Positions 12,112 to 20,840 of a stretch of 64,000 nt of DNA are shown in pieces. This DNA is from CALACW01 sp002431305 (GTDB lineage Bacteria > Bacillota > Clostridia > Oscillospirales > Acutalibacteraceae), in contig CALACW010000037.1 of the NCBI GenBank assembly GCA_937890355.1, forward strand, positions 14,250 through 78,249, written 5' to 3'. Below the pieces are notes generated by a model. It searched no databases, was not told the DNA's origin, and saw only the letters and a program-made list of their open reading frames with translations. Numbering within the stretch: position 1 is the stretch's first letter; each line of letters begins with the position of its first letter. A program made the position numbers and the translations under genes.

Positions 12112-12412
12112 CATTGTAATATACATATGGCTTTTTGTAATGATTCCGATAATCATAAACCTGTTCAGGCGTAATATTATCAGAAAGGTTACTTCAAGAA
12201 GAAAGAATACCGAAAGGAAAAAAATTATGAACGATATTCTCAATTCATGCATAGGAAAAATGTGCGATATTTATATTTACGGCGAATTAGGAACGGGCGC
12301 GAAGATTGTGTCCGTATCTGACGGCTGGGTAGAGGTCGAGAAGAAAAACGGCAAGCGCGATTTAATCAACATCGACTACATAAGCCGAATAAGCGTCAGG
12401 GAAAAGGGTTAA
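12098..12412 (+). CDS. Small protein: membrane helix plus short conserved domain, unknown function
   Basis: 104 aa, start ATG 12098 behind GGGAG, overlapping the previous gene by 14 nt. Residues 5-23 form a hydrophobic helix, followed by a basic stretch (RRNIIRKVTSRRKNTERKK) and then a domain starting MNDILNSCIGKMCDIYIYG that looks like a small beta-barrel. An internal ATG at 12227 with AAGGA about 9 nt upstream would give only the last 61 residues, so two products or a shorter gene are possible. It lies between tRNA and rRNA methyltransferase genes. No function is assigned. Confidence 0.6.
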   Translation: MDSIDIVIYIWLFVMIPIIINLFRRNIIRKVTSRRKNTERKKIMNDILNSCIGKMCDIYIYGELGTGAKIVSVSDGWVEVEKKNGKRDLINIDYISRISVREKG

Positions 12413-12414
12413 CA

Positions 12415-13239
12415 ATGGCTGGAACTTTATTTGTTGTCGGTACCCCGATAGGAAATCTCGGCGATATGTCGCCCCGCGCCGTGCAGGCTATGGCGGACTG
12501 CGATTTTATTGCCGCCGAGGACACTCGGGTAACGCTCAAACTTTTAAATCATTTTGATATAAAAAAGCCCATGGTCAGCTATTACGAGCATAACCGCGCG
12601 CAGAAGGGAAGCCTTATTTTAGACCGTATTATTTCGGGCGAAAACTGTGTTCTCGTAACCGACGCGGGCATGCCGGCGATATCAGACCCCGGAATCGACC
12701 TTGTAGACTTGTGTCACGAAGCGGGCGTTAACGTTGCGAGTGTACCGGGACCGTCCGCGATAGTCACGGCCGCCGCTATAAGCGGACTCGACGTATCGAG
12801 ATTTTCGTTCGAAGGATTTCTTTCCGTCAATAAGCCTAAGCGCAGGGAGCATCTTGCCGAACTCGTTACGGAACGCAAGACAATGATTTTCTACGAGGCT
12901 CCGCATAAGCTCGCCGCCACGCTTAACGATTTATATGAAACGCTCGGCGACAGACGGATTGCGATTATAAAGGAGCTTACGAAAATTCACGAAAGCGTAG
13001 AACGTACGACCCTCAAAGAAGTCTCGGGAAAGTACGACGGTATGAAGTTAAAAGGCGAGTACGTTATCATAATCGAAGCGAAAAAAGGAGAAGAGGAAAA
13101 CGAGGAGATTGACGGAATCGCACTCGCTAAGAAATTCGTCTCCTCGGGAATGAAGATGAATGACGCGGCAAAGCTTGCGGCGCAGGAGTCGGGTATGAAA
13201 AAGGGCGACATATATAAAGCCCTGACGGAGGATAAATGA
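12415..13239 (+). CDS. rsmI: 16S rRNA C1402 2'-O-methyltransferase RsmI
   Basis: Tetrapyrrole-methylase-fold enzyme that methylates the ribose of 16S rRNA C1402 in the decoding centre. It is 274 aa with LFVVGTPIGNLGDMSPRA at the N-terminus, AAEDTR, the SAM-binding loop VTDAGMPAISDPG and VPGPSA. The C-terminal region ends in a small helical domain (AKLAAQESGMKKGDIYKAL). It starts 2 nt after the preceding stop, and its TGA overlaps the next ATG. Confidence 0.96.
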   Translation: MAGTLFVVGTPIGNLGDMSPRAVQAMADCDFIAAEDTRVTLKLLNHFDIKKPMVSYYEHNRAQKGSLILDRIISGENCVLVTDAGMPAISDPGIDLVDLCHEAGVNVASVPGPSAIVTAAAISGLDVSRFSFEGFLSVNKPKRREHLAELVTERKTMIFYEAPHKLAATLNDLYETLGDRRIAIIKELTKIHESVERTTLKEVSGKYDGMKLKGEYVIIIEAKKGEEENEEIDGIALAKKFVSSGMKMNDAAKLAAQESGMKKGDIYKALTEDK

Positions 13240-13862
13240 TGATAGATAATTTAAAGGAATTCTGGTACCTGTGGCTTATAGTCATCGTTCTGCTTGTTAT
13301 TGCCGTGTTTGCGATGAAAAAGGCATCCGCCGCCGTAAAAAAACACAACGAGACAATCAGACGGCAGGATAAAGAATTAAAAAGGCTTAAATATTTAGTC
13401 GATAATTATTCATCCCTTACTCCCGAGCTTGCCGAAAAAGCCCCCGCGGGCGAGCTTATCGAGGGCGTATGTGCCGTTTTGCAGAGAAGACTCGAAAAAA
13501 GCGGAGATTTTAACGGCGAATTCGAATCGGCGTCGATTCTTGAAAAAAAGTTGTATGCATGCAGTTATTTTTTTGAGGATTTAAGAGGCGGAAAATTATC
13601 AGACTGGTGCAGAAACAACGGCGAGCCTCTTATTTCGCTTACGTTTGAATTAATTTCAGATGTCGGGGAAAACGGACTATTGTCTGTCATGAAAAGTATG
13701 TATCCGATGTTTGACAAAAACAACGATTCGGTTTCATTTGACAATGAAAGGGTTAAGAAACTTGATTCGCATTTTGCCGAAATTTATTCTGAAAATACGC
13801 TTGCCGAAAAGGTGAAAGAGTATGCCGTGTCGTTTCTTTCAAAAACCGGCGTAAAAAATTGA
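13236..13862 (+). CDS. Membrane-anchored protein of unknown function
   Basis: 208 aa, start ATG 13236 overlapping rsmI by 4 nt. Residues 9-28 (FWYLWLIVIVLLVIAVFAMK) form a membrane anchor, then a short coiled coil (HNETIRRQDKELKRLKYLV) and a soluble helical domain of about 140 residues containing CSYFFEDLRGGKLSDW. I do not recognise the family. It ends the cluster before the infC leader. Predicted cytoplasmic-face protein with a single N-terminal anchor. Confidence 0.75.
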   Translation: MMIDNLKEFWYLWLIVIVLLVIAVFAMKKASAAVKKHNETIRRQDKELKRLKYLVDNYSSLTPELAEKAPAGELIEGVCAVLQRRLEKSGDFNGEFESASILEKKLYACSYFFEDLRGGKLSDWCRNNGEPLISLTFELISDVGENGLLSVMKSMYPMFDKNNDSVSFDNERVKKLDSHFAEIYSENTLAEKVKEYAVSFLSKTGVKN

Positions 13863-13880
13863 ATTTAATCAAAAAAACTA

Positions 13881-13909
13881 TTGACAAACGCATACTTTGC
13901 TGTTAGAAT
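13881..13909 (+). promoter_or_regulatory. Promoter of infC-rpmI-rplT
   Basis: TTGACA (13881-13886), exactly 17 nt, then TAGAAT (13904-13909). Transcription would start near 13916, leaving a leader of about 150 nt before infC. Confidence 0.85.
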
Positions 13910-13915
13910 ATATTG

Positions 13916-14040
13916 CGAAAACAAAGCAGACAGCATAGGCTTATCTCACCTCGCGGATTTTTATGCGCAGGTCAATACGTTAGTTTTTACTTTTGTATTC
14001 ATGAGTGCGGCAGTGCGTCTGTCCGCGCTTTTTTGTTTCT
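13916..14040 (+). promoter_or_regulatory. infC operon leader with attenuator hairpin
   Basis: The untranslated leader ends in a hairpin (AGTGCGGCAG, loop TGCGT, CTGTCCGCGCT) followed by TTTTTTG at 14003-14036, about 28 nt before the infC start. A terminator inside the 5' leader of infC-rpmI-rplT is known in Firmicutes, where ribosomal protein L20 binding promotes termination. No structure model was run, so assignment to the L20 leader class is an inference from position and the terminator. Confidence 0.65.
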
Positions 14041-14063
14041 ATTAATTTCGGAGGTGTTTGACC

Positions 14064-14582
14064 ATCGCTACTAAGGAAATGCAGATAAACGAAGAGATCA
14101 GGGAGAGAGAGATAAGAGTCGTTACCGACGACGGAGAGCAGTTAGGTATAATGTCCTCGTCCGACGCACTCAAAATCGCAGGACAGAAGAACCTTGATCT
14201 GGTAATGATTGCTCCCCAGGCTAAACCGCCAGTATGCAAGATAATGGACTACGGCAAGTATAAGTTTGAACAGCAGAAACGCGAAAAGGAAGCCAAAAAG
14301 AATCAAAGCCGGATTGACATAAAAGAGGTTCAGCTTTCGCTCAACATTGATACGCATGACCTTGAAACCAAAGTCAACCATGCCAACAGATTCCTTAAGC
14401 AGGGCAATAAGGTCAAGGTTTCTATCCGCTTCAGAGGCCGTGAAATGGCTCATCCGGAGAGAGGTCTTGAAATAATGCAGGAATTTGCCGATAAGTGCAC
14501 GGAGCTCGGAGTTATCGAAAAGCCCGCTAAATTAGAGGGCAGAATGATGCTCATGTTCCTAGCGGCAAAGCCTTCAAAGTAA
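14064..14582 (+). CDS. infC: Translation initiation factor IF-3, AUC start codon
   Basis: Binds the 30S subunit, blocks subunit joining and proofreads the start codon. The product begins (M)ATKEMQINEEIREREIRV and has 172 residues; both IF3 domains and the linker (KYKFEQQKREKEAKKNQ) are present. The start is placed at ATC 14064 because GGAGGTG (14050-14056) stands 7 nt upstream. The TTG at 14058 is 1 nt from that site and the first ATG (14079) is 22 nt away. Non-canonical starts on infC are known from AUU in Escherichia coli, where IF3 represses its own mRNA. Followed by rpmI and rplT. Confidence 0.95.
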   Translation: MATKEMQINEEIREREIRVVTDDGEQLGIMSSSDALKIAGQKNLDLVMIAPQAKPPVCKIMDYGKYKFEQQKREKEAKKNQSRIDIKEVQLSLNIDTHDLETKVNHANRFLKQGNKVKVSIRFRGREMAHPERGLEIMQEFADKCTELGVIEKPAKLEGRMMLMFLAAKPSK

Positions 14583-14632
14583 GTCTTTGTCATTTAAGAT
14601 TACACGGTATTAAATAACAGGAGGAAAATATC

Positions 14633-14830
14633 ATGCCTAAAATTAAAACAAACAGCGGCGCTAAGAAGCGTTTTAAGCTTTCAAAGAACGGTAAGCCCAT
14701 CCGCGCTCATGCTTACAAGTCTCACATTCTTAACAAGAAGAGCACCAAGAGAAAGAGAAATCTCCGCAAGACTGCCGTTGCCGACAAGACCAACGTTAAG
14801 CAGATCAAAAAGCTTATTCCCTACAAATAA
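14633..14830 (+). CDS. rpmI: Ribosomal protein bL35
   Basis: 65 aa, strongly basic protein of the 50S subunit with the family N-terminus [20 protein letters not shown]. Start ATG 14633 lies behind GGAGGAAAA. Second gene of the classic infC-rpmI-rplT operon. Confidence 0.97.
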   Translation: MPKIKTNSGAKKRFKLSKNGKPIRAHAYKSHILNKKSTKRKRNLRKTAVADKTNVKQIKKLIPYK

Positions 14831-14869
14831 TTATCTAATTTTTCGACTTAATTCAGGAGGTTACTTACA

Positions 14870-15226
14870 ATGGCACGTATTAAAGGCGCTATAATGACTC
14901 GTAAGAGAAGAAATAAAGTATTAAGACTCGCTAAGGGCTACTACGGCTCAAAGAGCAGACTTTTCAAGACCGCCAAACAGGCGGTTATGAAGTCCGGCAA
15001 CTATGCATATGTCGGCAGAAAGCAGAAGAAGAGAGATTTCAGACGTCTTTGGATTTCCAGAATCTCCGCAGCATGCAAACTCAACGGTATGAATTATTCT
15101 ACATTTATGAACGGCCTTAAAAAGGCGGGCGTTACTCTTAACAGAAAGATGCTTTCCGAGATCGCTATCGCAGATCCCGCGGCGTTTACCGCTCTTACCG
15201 AAACCGCAAAAGCTGCTCTCAAGTAA
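14870..15226 (+). CDS. rplT: Ribosomal protein bL20
   Basis: 118 aa 50S assembly protein, full length, beginning [18 protein letters not shown] with the conserved [19 protein letters not shown]. Start ATG 14870 follows CAGGAGG. In related bacteria L20 represses its own operon by binding the leader, which fits the attenuator upstream of infC. Confidence 0.97.
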   Translation: MARIKGAIMTRKRRNKVLRLAKGYYGSKSRLFKTAKQAVMKSGNYAYVGRKQKKRDFRRLWISRISAACKLNGMNYSTFMNGLKKAGVTLNRKMLSEIAIADPAAFTALTETAKAALK

Positions 15227-15243
15227 TTATTTTTAACATTTCG

Positions 15244-15276
15244 GGACTGTCGCAAAACGCTGACAGTCCTTGTTTT
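15244..15276 (+). terminator. Terminator of infC-rpmI-rplT
   Basis: GGACTGTC (15244-15251) pairs with GACAGTCC (15262-15269), then TTGTTTTT, 17 nt after the rplT stop. Confidence 0.88.
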
Positions 15277-15285
15277 TCTAATATT

Positions 15286-16071
15286 ATGGATACAATAACA
15301 AGCAGAAATAATCCGAAAATCAAATATTTTGCAAAACTTACGTCGGACGCTTCATTCAGAAAAAGCGAGGGACTTTTTACCCTTGAGGGACAAAGACTTT
15401 GCTGTGACGCGTCATTGAGCGGTAGTTGCATTACCGACGCGTTTATTACCGAAAATGCAATGAAAAAATACTCTTCGGCGCTTAAGGTTCTGACAGAAAA
15501 ATCAGACCGAATTTTTATCATAACCGACGAGGTTTCAGTTCGTATGTCCGATACAAAAAATTCACAGGGCGTATTTTGTATATGCAAAACACTTGACAAA
15601 AGGCATAATATAGATAAAATAAATTATAATGGTATATATATCGCCGTTGAAAATTTGCAGACTCCGTCGAATCTCGGCGCGGTTGCAAGAACTGCGGAAG
15701 CTCTCGGATTGGACGGCATGATTGTCAGCGGAGGATGCGACATATATAATCCTAAGGCTCAGCGTGCCGCCATGGGGTCGCTGCTGAGACTTAACATTAT
15801 CGAAACTGCTTCGCTGTCAGAGTTTTTAACGGAGTGCTCCGCACATTGTATGAAAACATACGCCGCCGTTCCAGATTCGTCCGCGATGCCGGTTACCGAA
15901 ATAGATAAAACTTCCGGTATCGTATGTGCCGTCGGAAATGAGGGAAACGGTCTGTCGGACGAAGTTATAAACGCATGCTCTCATAGGGTCACCATACCGA
16001 TGAGGGGCAGGGCGGAATCGCTAAACGCGGCTTCTGCCGCCGCAGTTATAATGTGGGAGATGGTAAGATGA
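15286..16071 (+). CDS. TrmH/SpoU-family RNA 2'-O-methyltransferase
   Basis: SPOUT-fold methyltransferase that modifies a ribose in rRNA or tRNA; 261 aa. An N-terminal substrate-binding domain (residues 1-100) precedes the catalytic knot with ENLQTPSNLGAVARTAEALG, GNEGNGLSDEV and IPMRGRAESLNAASAAAV, the three SpoU motifs. ATG 15286 begins just 10 nt after the rplT terminator T-run and has no clear ribosome binding site, so expression level or exact start is uncertain. The RNA target cannot be read from sequence. It overlaps dprA by 4 nt. Confidence 0.88.
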   Translation: MDTITSRNNPKIKYFAKLTSDASFRKSEGLFTLEGQRLCCDASLSGSCITDAFITENAMKKYSSALKVLTEKSDRIFIITDEVSVRMSDTKNSQGVFCICKTLDKRHNIDKINYNGIYIAVENLQTPSNLGAVARTAEALGLDGMIVSGGCDIYNPKAQRAAMGSLLRLNIIETASLSEFLTECSAHCMKTYAAVPDSSAMPVTEIDKTSGIVCAVGNEGNGLSDEVINACSHRVTIPMRGRAESLNAASAAAVIMWEMVR

Positions 16072-17324
16072 GTTGTCCCGTAGAATATTGGATATGGCTT
16101 CAGCGTACGCTCGGCGCGGGATTTTTTGCCGACGAGCTTATTGCCCATTTCGATGACGCACGCGGAGTTTATGAAGCCGGTGACAGCGAGTGGATTGCCT
16201 CGGGCACCCTTACCGCACGAAGTATTGAAAAACTTTCGTCGTTCAGTCCGTCGCAGTCTTTTGACGTGATTAAAAAATGCGAAAAGAACGGCTGGCATAT
16301 AATTCCCTGCGATTCACCTCTGTACCCTAAACGTCTTCTCAGGATTAATGCATATCCGCTTGTCCTTTACGTATGGGGCGACGCGTCGGTGCTTGACAGC
16401 GAACTCAGTATCGGAATGGTCGGTACGAGAAACTGCTCGGATTACGGTCTGGGAGTTGCGGGCGCACTGTCTGCAAATCTTGCAAAGGCGGGATTTACCG
16501 TTGTGAGCGGAGGAGCCGTCGGAGTTGACCGCGCGTGTCACGAGGGGGCGATGAATGCGGGAGGCAAAACGATTGCGTTTCTCGGCTGCGGGCTTGGGTT
16601 TGATTACCTTAAATCCAACGAAAACATGAGAAAAAGAATTTCGGAAAACGGAGCCGTAGTAAGCGAATTCCTTCCGTTTACTCCTGCCTCCAGGACAACG
16701 TTCCCGATTCGCAACAGACTGATTTCAGGTATGTCGCTGGGCACGGTTGTAATCGAGGCAAAGGAGAAGAGCGGTTCTCTGATTACCGCACGGTATTCCT
16801 CGGAGCAGGGACGTCCGGTATTCGCAGTGCCCGGTGACGTTACGAATTCAAATTTTTTCGGAACGAATAAACTTATCAGAAAGGGCGCGAAGGCGGTATT
16901 TTCATCATTCGATATAATAAGCGAGTTCTCGTATATGTATCCGGAGCTCGAAAATGCATCGTCGTTTGACGAGAAAATCACTTCGGTTCCTCCGATAGCT
17001 CATTCGGATAGTATACCGAAAATATTAAAAACAAAAAAATTACCCGAAAAGAAAGACCGAACCGACGGTCTTACGATTTATGATTTATGCGCCGAAAAAG
17101 AAAAATCCGGCGAATGTAAAAAAGATTCTTCCGCTGTCGTACTGCCCGAGGGCGTAACGGCGGAGGCGAAAAAAGTATATTCGTATCTTAAATCCGAACC
17201 CGTATATGCGGATATTATTTCCGAGCAGAGCGGTATGCAGGTAAGGGATGTCCTGACTGCGCTTACCGAACTTGAACTGTACGGAGTGTGTTTTGTGCAC
17301 GCCGGAGGAAGGTACTCTAAATAA
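16068..17324 (+). CDS. dprA: DNA-processing protein DprA
   Basis: Loads RecA on incoming single-stranded DNA during natural transformation. It is 418 aa. The Rossmann-like core has GMVGTRNCSDYG, SGGAVGVDRACHEGAM, FLGCGLGFDY, FPIRNRLISGMS and KSGSLITARYS, in family order; a winged-helix-like C-terminal domain ends the protein. ATG 16068 is taken over an upstream GTG (16053) because GGGAG lies 8 nt before it. dprA next to topA is a common Firmicutes arrangement. Its presence alone does not show competence. Confidence 0.94.
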   Translation: MSCPVEYWIWLQRTLGAGFFADELIAHFDDARGVYEAGDSEWIASGTLTARSIEKLSSFSPSQSFDVIKKCEKNGWHIIPCDSPLYPKRLLRINAYPLVLYVWGDASVLDSELSIGMVGTRNCSDYGLGVAGALSANLAKAGFTVVSGGAVGVDRACHEGAMNAGGKTIAFLGCGLGFDYLKSNENMRKRISENGAVVSEFLPFTPASRTTFPIRNRLISGMSLGTVVIEAKEKSGSLITARYSSEQGRPVFAVPGDVTNSNFFGTNKLIRKGAKAVFSSFDIISEFSYMYPELENASSFDEKITSVPPIAHSDSIPKILKTKKLPEKKDRTDGLTIYDLCAEKEKSGECKKDSSAVVLPEGVTAEAKKVYSYLKSEPVYADIISEQSGMQVRDVLTALTELELYGVCFVHAGGRYSK

Positions 17325-17349
17325 ATTATGATAACAGGATGGTCAGACT

Positions 17350-19470
17350 ATGTCTAATCTCGTAATTGTGGAGTCGCCCACCAAGGCGGGCACAATAAAA
17401 AAATATCTCGGACCCGGATATGAGGTAAAAGCCTCTATGGGTCATGTCAGAGACCTTTACGCAGCTAAACTCAGCGTTGACGTTAAAAACGATTTTGCAC
17501 CGAAATATGTTGTAATAAAAGGAAAGGAAAAGCTTGTCAAGGAACTTCATGAACTCGCGGACAAGAGCGACGACGTCTATCTCGCAACCGACCCCGACCG
17601 TGAGGGAGAGGCTATTTCGTGGCACCTTGCAACGCTTCTCGACCTTGATTTAAACAAGGTTAAGCGCGTAAAGTTTAACGAAATAAACAAAACGAGCGTC
17701 GAAAACGGAATGAAACATCCGTCAAAAATCGACATGGATCTCGTAAACGCACAGCAGGCGAGACGTATTCTCGACAGGCTTGTCGGTTATCGTTTAAGCC
17801 CGTTTATTTCACAGAAAATACGCCGAGGACTCTCAGCAGGACGCGTACAGAGCGTCGCTGTCAGACTCATCGTTGACCGCGAGGACGAAATCAATGCTTT
17901 CGTTCCCGAGGAATACTGGTCGATAACGGCAAAACTTTCCGCCCCGTCGTCAAGACGTATCGTAAAAGCGAATCTGACTTCTGACGAAAACGGCAAGATT
18001 AAAATTACAAATAAAGAGCAGTCGGACGCCTATCTTAAAAAGCTCGACGGCGCAGTATATACGGTTTCAAACGTTAAAAAAGGCACGAGGAAGAAATCTC
18101 CAATGCCTCCGTTTATAACCTCGACAATGCAGCAGGACGCTTCTCATCGTCTCGGATTTACTTCCAAACGCACGATGAAGGTCGCACAGGAGCTTTACGA
18201 AGGTATCGATATCCCCGGTTACGGCTCAATCGGTCTTATAACGTACATGAGAACCGACTCGCTGAGAATCTCCGAGGAGTCGAGAACGGCGGGAAACGAG
18301 TATATTAAAACGGCTTACGGCGAAAAATATCTTCCCGAAAAGCCGAGATATTTTAAGTCAAAAGGCAGGGTTCAGGACGGACACGAGGCGATTAGACCGA
18401 CTGTTCCCGGACTTACCCCGCAGGAGGCTAAAGCGTCGCTTACCTCAGACCAGTATAAACTTTACAATCTTATTTGGAAACGTTTTATCGCGTCGCTGAT
18501 GTCCAACTGCGTTCAGGATACGGTAAAGGTTGAAATCGAGGCTAAGAAGGACGGCGCGGACGGATTCTGCACGTTCTCCGCGAGCGGATTCTCCGTTAAA
18601 TTCGACGGATATACCGTTCTTTATAAGAGCGCGGACGATGAGAACGAGGAAAACGAAAGCGTTTTGCCCGAGATGAAAAAGGACGACGTTTTAAAATTCA
18701 AAGAGCTCCTTCCCGAACAGCATTTCACACAGCCCCCCGCAAGATATACGGAAGCCTCGCTTATCAAAACGCTTGAGGAAACGGGAGTCGGCAGACCGTC
18801 GACATACGCTACGATTATTTCTACGATAACGTCTAAGGATTATGTTGTAAGAGACCATAAGCAGTTAAAGCCTACGGAACTCGGCACCGCGACGACAAAA
18901 CTTTTAAAAGAACAGTTTCCGAAGATTATTAATACGAAATTTACAGCGGGCATGGAATCCGAACTCGACGAGGTTGAGGCGGGGCACTGCGATTATATTA
19001 AAATGCTCCATGAGTTTTACGACGATTTTGAGGCGACTCTCGCTAAGGCTAAGGAAGCCATGCAGGGCGTTAAAATCAAGCTCGAAGAGGATCAGACAGA
19101 TGTCGTATGCGAAAAATGCGGACGAAACATGGTTATTAAAGTCGGCAGATACGGCAAGTTCCTTGCTTGTCCCGGCTATCCCGAGTGTAAAAACACAAAG
19201 CCGTACGTCGAGAAAACCGACGCGAAATGTCCCGTCTGCGGCGGCGATATTATCGGCAAAAAGTCGAAAAAAGGTCATACGTTCTACGGCTGTTCGAATT
19301 ATCCCGAGTGCAACTTTATGACATGGGACGTACCCACTTCCGAGATTTGTCCCAAGTGCGGAAAGTCGCTTTTCAAAGCGAGGGGCGGAGTGCTTAAATG
19401 TCATAACGAGGGATGCGGTTACGAGAGCAGAGTTTCCAAAAAGAAAAAGGACGAGGACTCCGATGAATGA
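17350..19470 (+). CDS. topA: DNA topoisomerase I
   Basis: Type IA enzyme that relaxes negative supercoils by single-strand passage; 706 aa. The Toprim domain begins NLVIVESPTKAGTIKKYLG and has the acidic DPDREGEAISWH motif. The active-site tyrosine is in GLITYMRTDS (about residue 301). Three C-terminal four-cysteine zinc ribbons follow (CEKCGRN..., CPVCGGD..., CPKCGKS...), and the tail is acidic/lysine-rich. It overlaps trmFO by 8 nt. Confidence 0.97.
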   Translation: MSNLVIVESPTKAGTIKKYLGPGYEVKASMGHVRDLYAAKLSVDVKNDFAPKYVVIKGKEKLVKELHELADKSDDVYLATDPDREGEAISWHLATLLDLDLNKVKRVKFNEINKTSVENGMKHPSKIDMDLVNAQQARRILDRLVGYRLSPFISQKIRRGLSAGRVQSVAVRLIVDREDEINAFVPEEYWSITAKLSAPSSRRIVKANLTSDENGKIKITNKEQSDAYLKKLDGAVYTVSNVKKGTRKKSPMPPFITSTMQQDASHRLGFTSKRTMKVAQELYEGIDIPGYGSIGLITYMRTDSLRISEESRTAGNEYIKTAYGEKYLPEKPRYFKSKGRVQDGHEAIRPTVPGLTPQEAKASLTSDQYKLYNLIWKRFIASLMSNCVQDTVKVEIEAKKDGADGFCTFSASGFSVKFDGYTVLYKSADDENEENESVLPEMKKDDVLKFKELLPEQHFTQPPARYTEASLIKTLEETGVGRPSTYATIISTITSKDYVVRDHKQLKPTELGTATTKLLKEQFPKIINTKFTAGMESELDEVEAGHCDYIKMLHEFYDDFEATLAKAKEAMQGVKIKLEEDQTDVVCEKCGRNMVIKVGRYGKFLACPGYPECKNTKPYVEKTDAKCPVCGGDIIGKKSKKGHTFYGCSNYPECNFMTWDVPTSEICPKCGKSLFKARGGVLKCHNEGCGYESRVSKKKKDEDSDE

Positions 19471-20776
19471 TATAAAAAAGGCCGCCGTGATAGGCGGAGG
19501 CTTTGCAGGAGTCGAGGCCGCGCGCAGACTGTCAAATGCGGGAATAAAGGTTGACCTTTACGAGATGAAGCCTGTTCGGTTTTCCCCCGCTCATAAGTCG
19601 GAAAATTTAGCCGAGCTTGTATGTTCGAATTCTTTTAAGGCGATACGAACCGAGTCGGCGGCGGGACTTCTGAAGGCGGAGATGAAGAGATTTGACTCTG
19701 TATGCGTTGCTTGCGCGGAGCGGTCGGCTGTCCCCGCGGGCGGAGCCCTCGCGGTTGACAGGGATATATTTTCGTCCCTTGTAACAGGCATAATCGAAAA
19801 CGACGAAAATATAACGCTTATACGTAAAGAAGTAACGACTCTTCCGACCGACGTTTCGGCAGTGATAATAGCGGCAGGACCGCTTGTTTCCGACGCTTTG
19901 AGTAAGGAAATCGCACGCCTTACGGGCGAAAACTTTTTAAGTTTTTACGACGCGGCGGCTCCGGTTATTACTGCCGACAGCATTGATATGTCTCATGCGT
20001 TTACGCAGTCGAGATACGACAGGGGCGGTGACGACGACTATATAAACTGCCCGATGAATAAAGAGGAATACGAGCTTTTCTATAACGAGCTTGTAAATGC
20101 CGAAATTGCGCTCGTTCACGAGTTCGACAAGAGAACCGTTTACGAGGGCTGTATGCCGATTGAAATAATGGCAAAACGCGGAGCTGACACGATAAGATTC
20201 GGTCCGTTAAAGCCCGTTGGATTAAAAGACCCGAACACCGGTCACAGACCGTGGGCTGTTTTACAGCTTCGCAAGGAGAATTCGGCGGCGACTATGTACA
20301 ATCTCGTCGGCTTTCAGACGAATTTGAAATTCGGCGAGCAGAAACGCGTGTTCTCGCTGATCCCCGCATTGAAAGACGCGGAATTCGTCCGTTACGGAGT
20401 GATGCACAGAAATACGTTTATAGATTCCCCGAGACTTTTAAACAGCGATTTTTCAATGAGAAAATATCCGTCCGTTTACTTTGCAGGGCAGATAACGGGA
20501 GTCGAGGGTTATATGGAGTCGGCGGCTTCGGGAATTCTCGCGGGCGAAAACGCGGTCAGACGAATTCTGGGAAGAGACGCGCTCGAATTACCCGATATAA
20601 CCATGCTCGGCGCACTGTCTCACTACATAAGCGACGAGACTGTGACGAAATTTCAGCCCATGGGCGCGAGCTTCGGACTCTTAGAGCCTTTGGGCGAGAG
20701 GATAAGAGATAAGAAAGAACGTTATTCGGCTCTTGCAAAAAGAAGTCTCGATTATTACGATTCAATATCATTATGA
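19463..20776 (+). CDS. trmFO: Folate-dependent tRNA m5U54 methyltransferase TrmFO
   Basis: Makes 5-methyluridine at tRNA position 54 using methylenetetrahydrofolate and FAD; 437 aa. The FAD Rossmann motif is AVIGGGFAGVEAARRL, followed by the family signature DLYEMKPVRFSPAHKSENL and the cysteine-containing ELVCSNSFKA. C-terminal YFAGQITGVEGYMESAASG is the GidA-like FAD signature. It starts inside the end of topA and ends 64 nt before rnc. Confidence 0.96.
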   Translation: MNDIKKAAVIGGGFAGVEAARRLSNAGIKVDLYEMKPVRFSPAHKSENLAELVCSNSFKAIRTESAAGLLKAEMKRFDSVCVACAERSAVPAGGALAVDRDIFSSLVTGIIENDENITLIRKEVTTLPTDVSAVIIAAGPLVSDALSKEIARLTGENFLSFYDAAAPVITADSIDMSHAFTQSRYDRGGDDDYINCPMNKEEYELFYNELVNAEIALVHEFDKRTVYEGCMPIEIMAKRGADTIRFGPLKPVGLKDPNTGHRPWAVLQLRKENSAATMYNLVGFQTNLKFGEQKRVFSLIPALKDAEFVRYGVMHRNTFIDSPRLLNSDFSMRKYPSVYFAGQITGVEGYMESAASGILAGENAVRRILGRDALELPDITMLGALSHYISDETVTKFQPMGASFGLLEPLGERIRDKKERYSALAKRSLDYYDSISL

Positions 20777-20787
20777 TTTTTATATGG

Positions 20788-20821
20788 CGTATTTTCCGTT
20801 TACATAAAGCGGAAAATACGT
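20788..20821. repeat. Perfect hairpin between trmFO and rnc
   Basis: CGTATTTTCCG and CGGAAAATACG form an 11-bp perfect stem that extends inward with T/A pairs. No T-run follows on either strand, so it is unlikely to be an intrinsic terminator. It lies in the 5' region of the RNase III mRNA, where it could be an RNase III cleavage site or an mRNA stabiliser (inference). Confidence 0.6.
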
Positions 20822-20840
20822 TCGAAAGGTCAGAATTATT

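Noticed and set aside
15593..15620. TTGACA-N16-TAAAAT inside the TrmH-family gene
   Set aside because: Good boxes, but within a conserved coding region and with no gene start downstream that needs it; likely chance.
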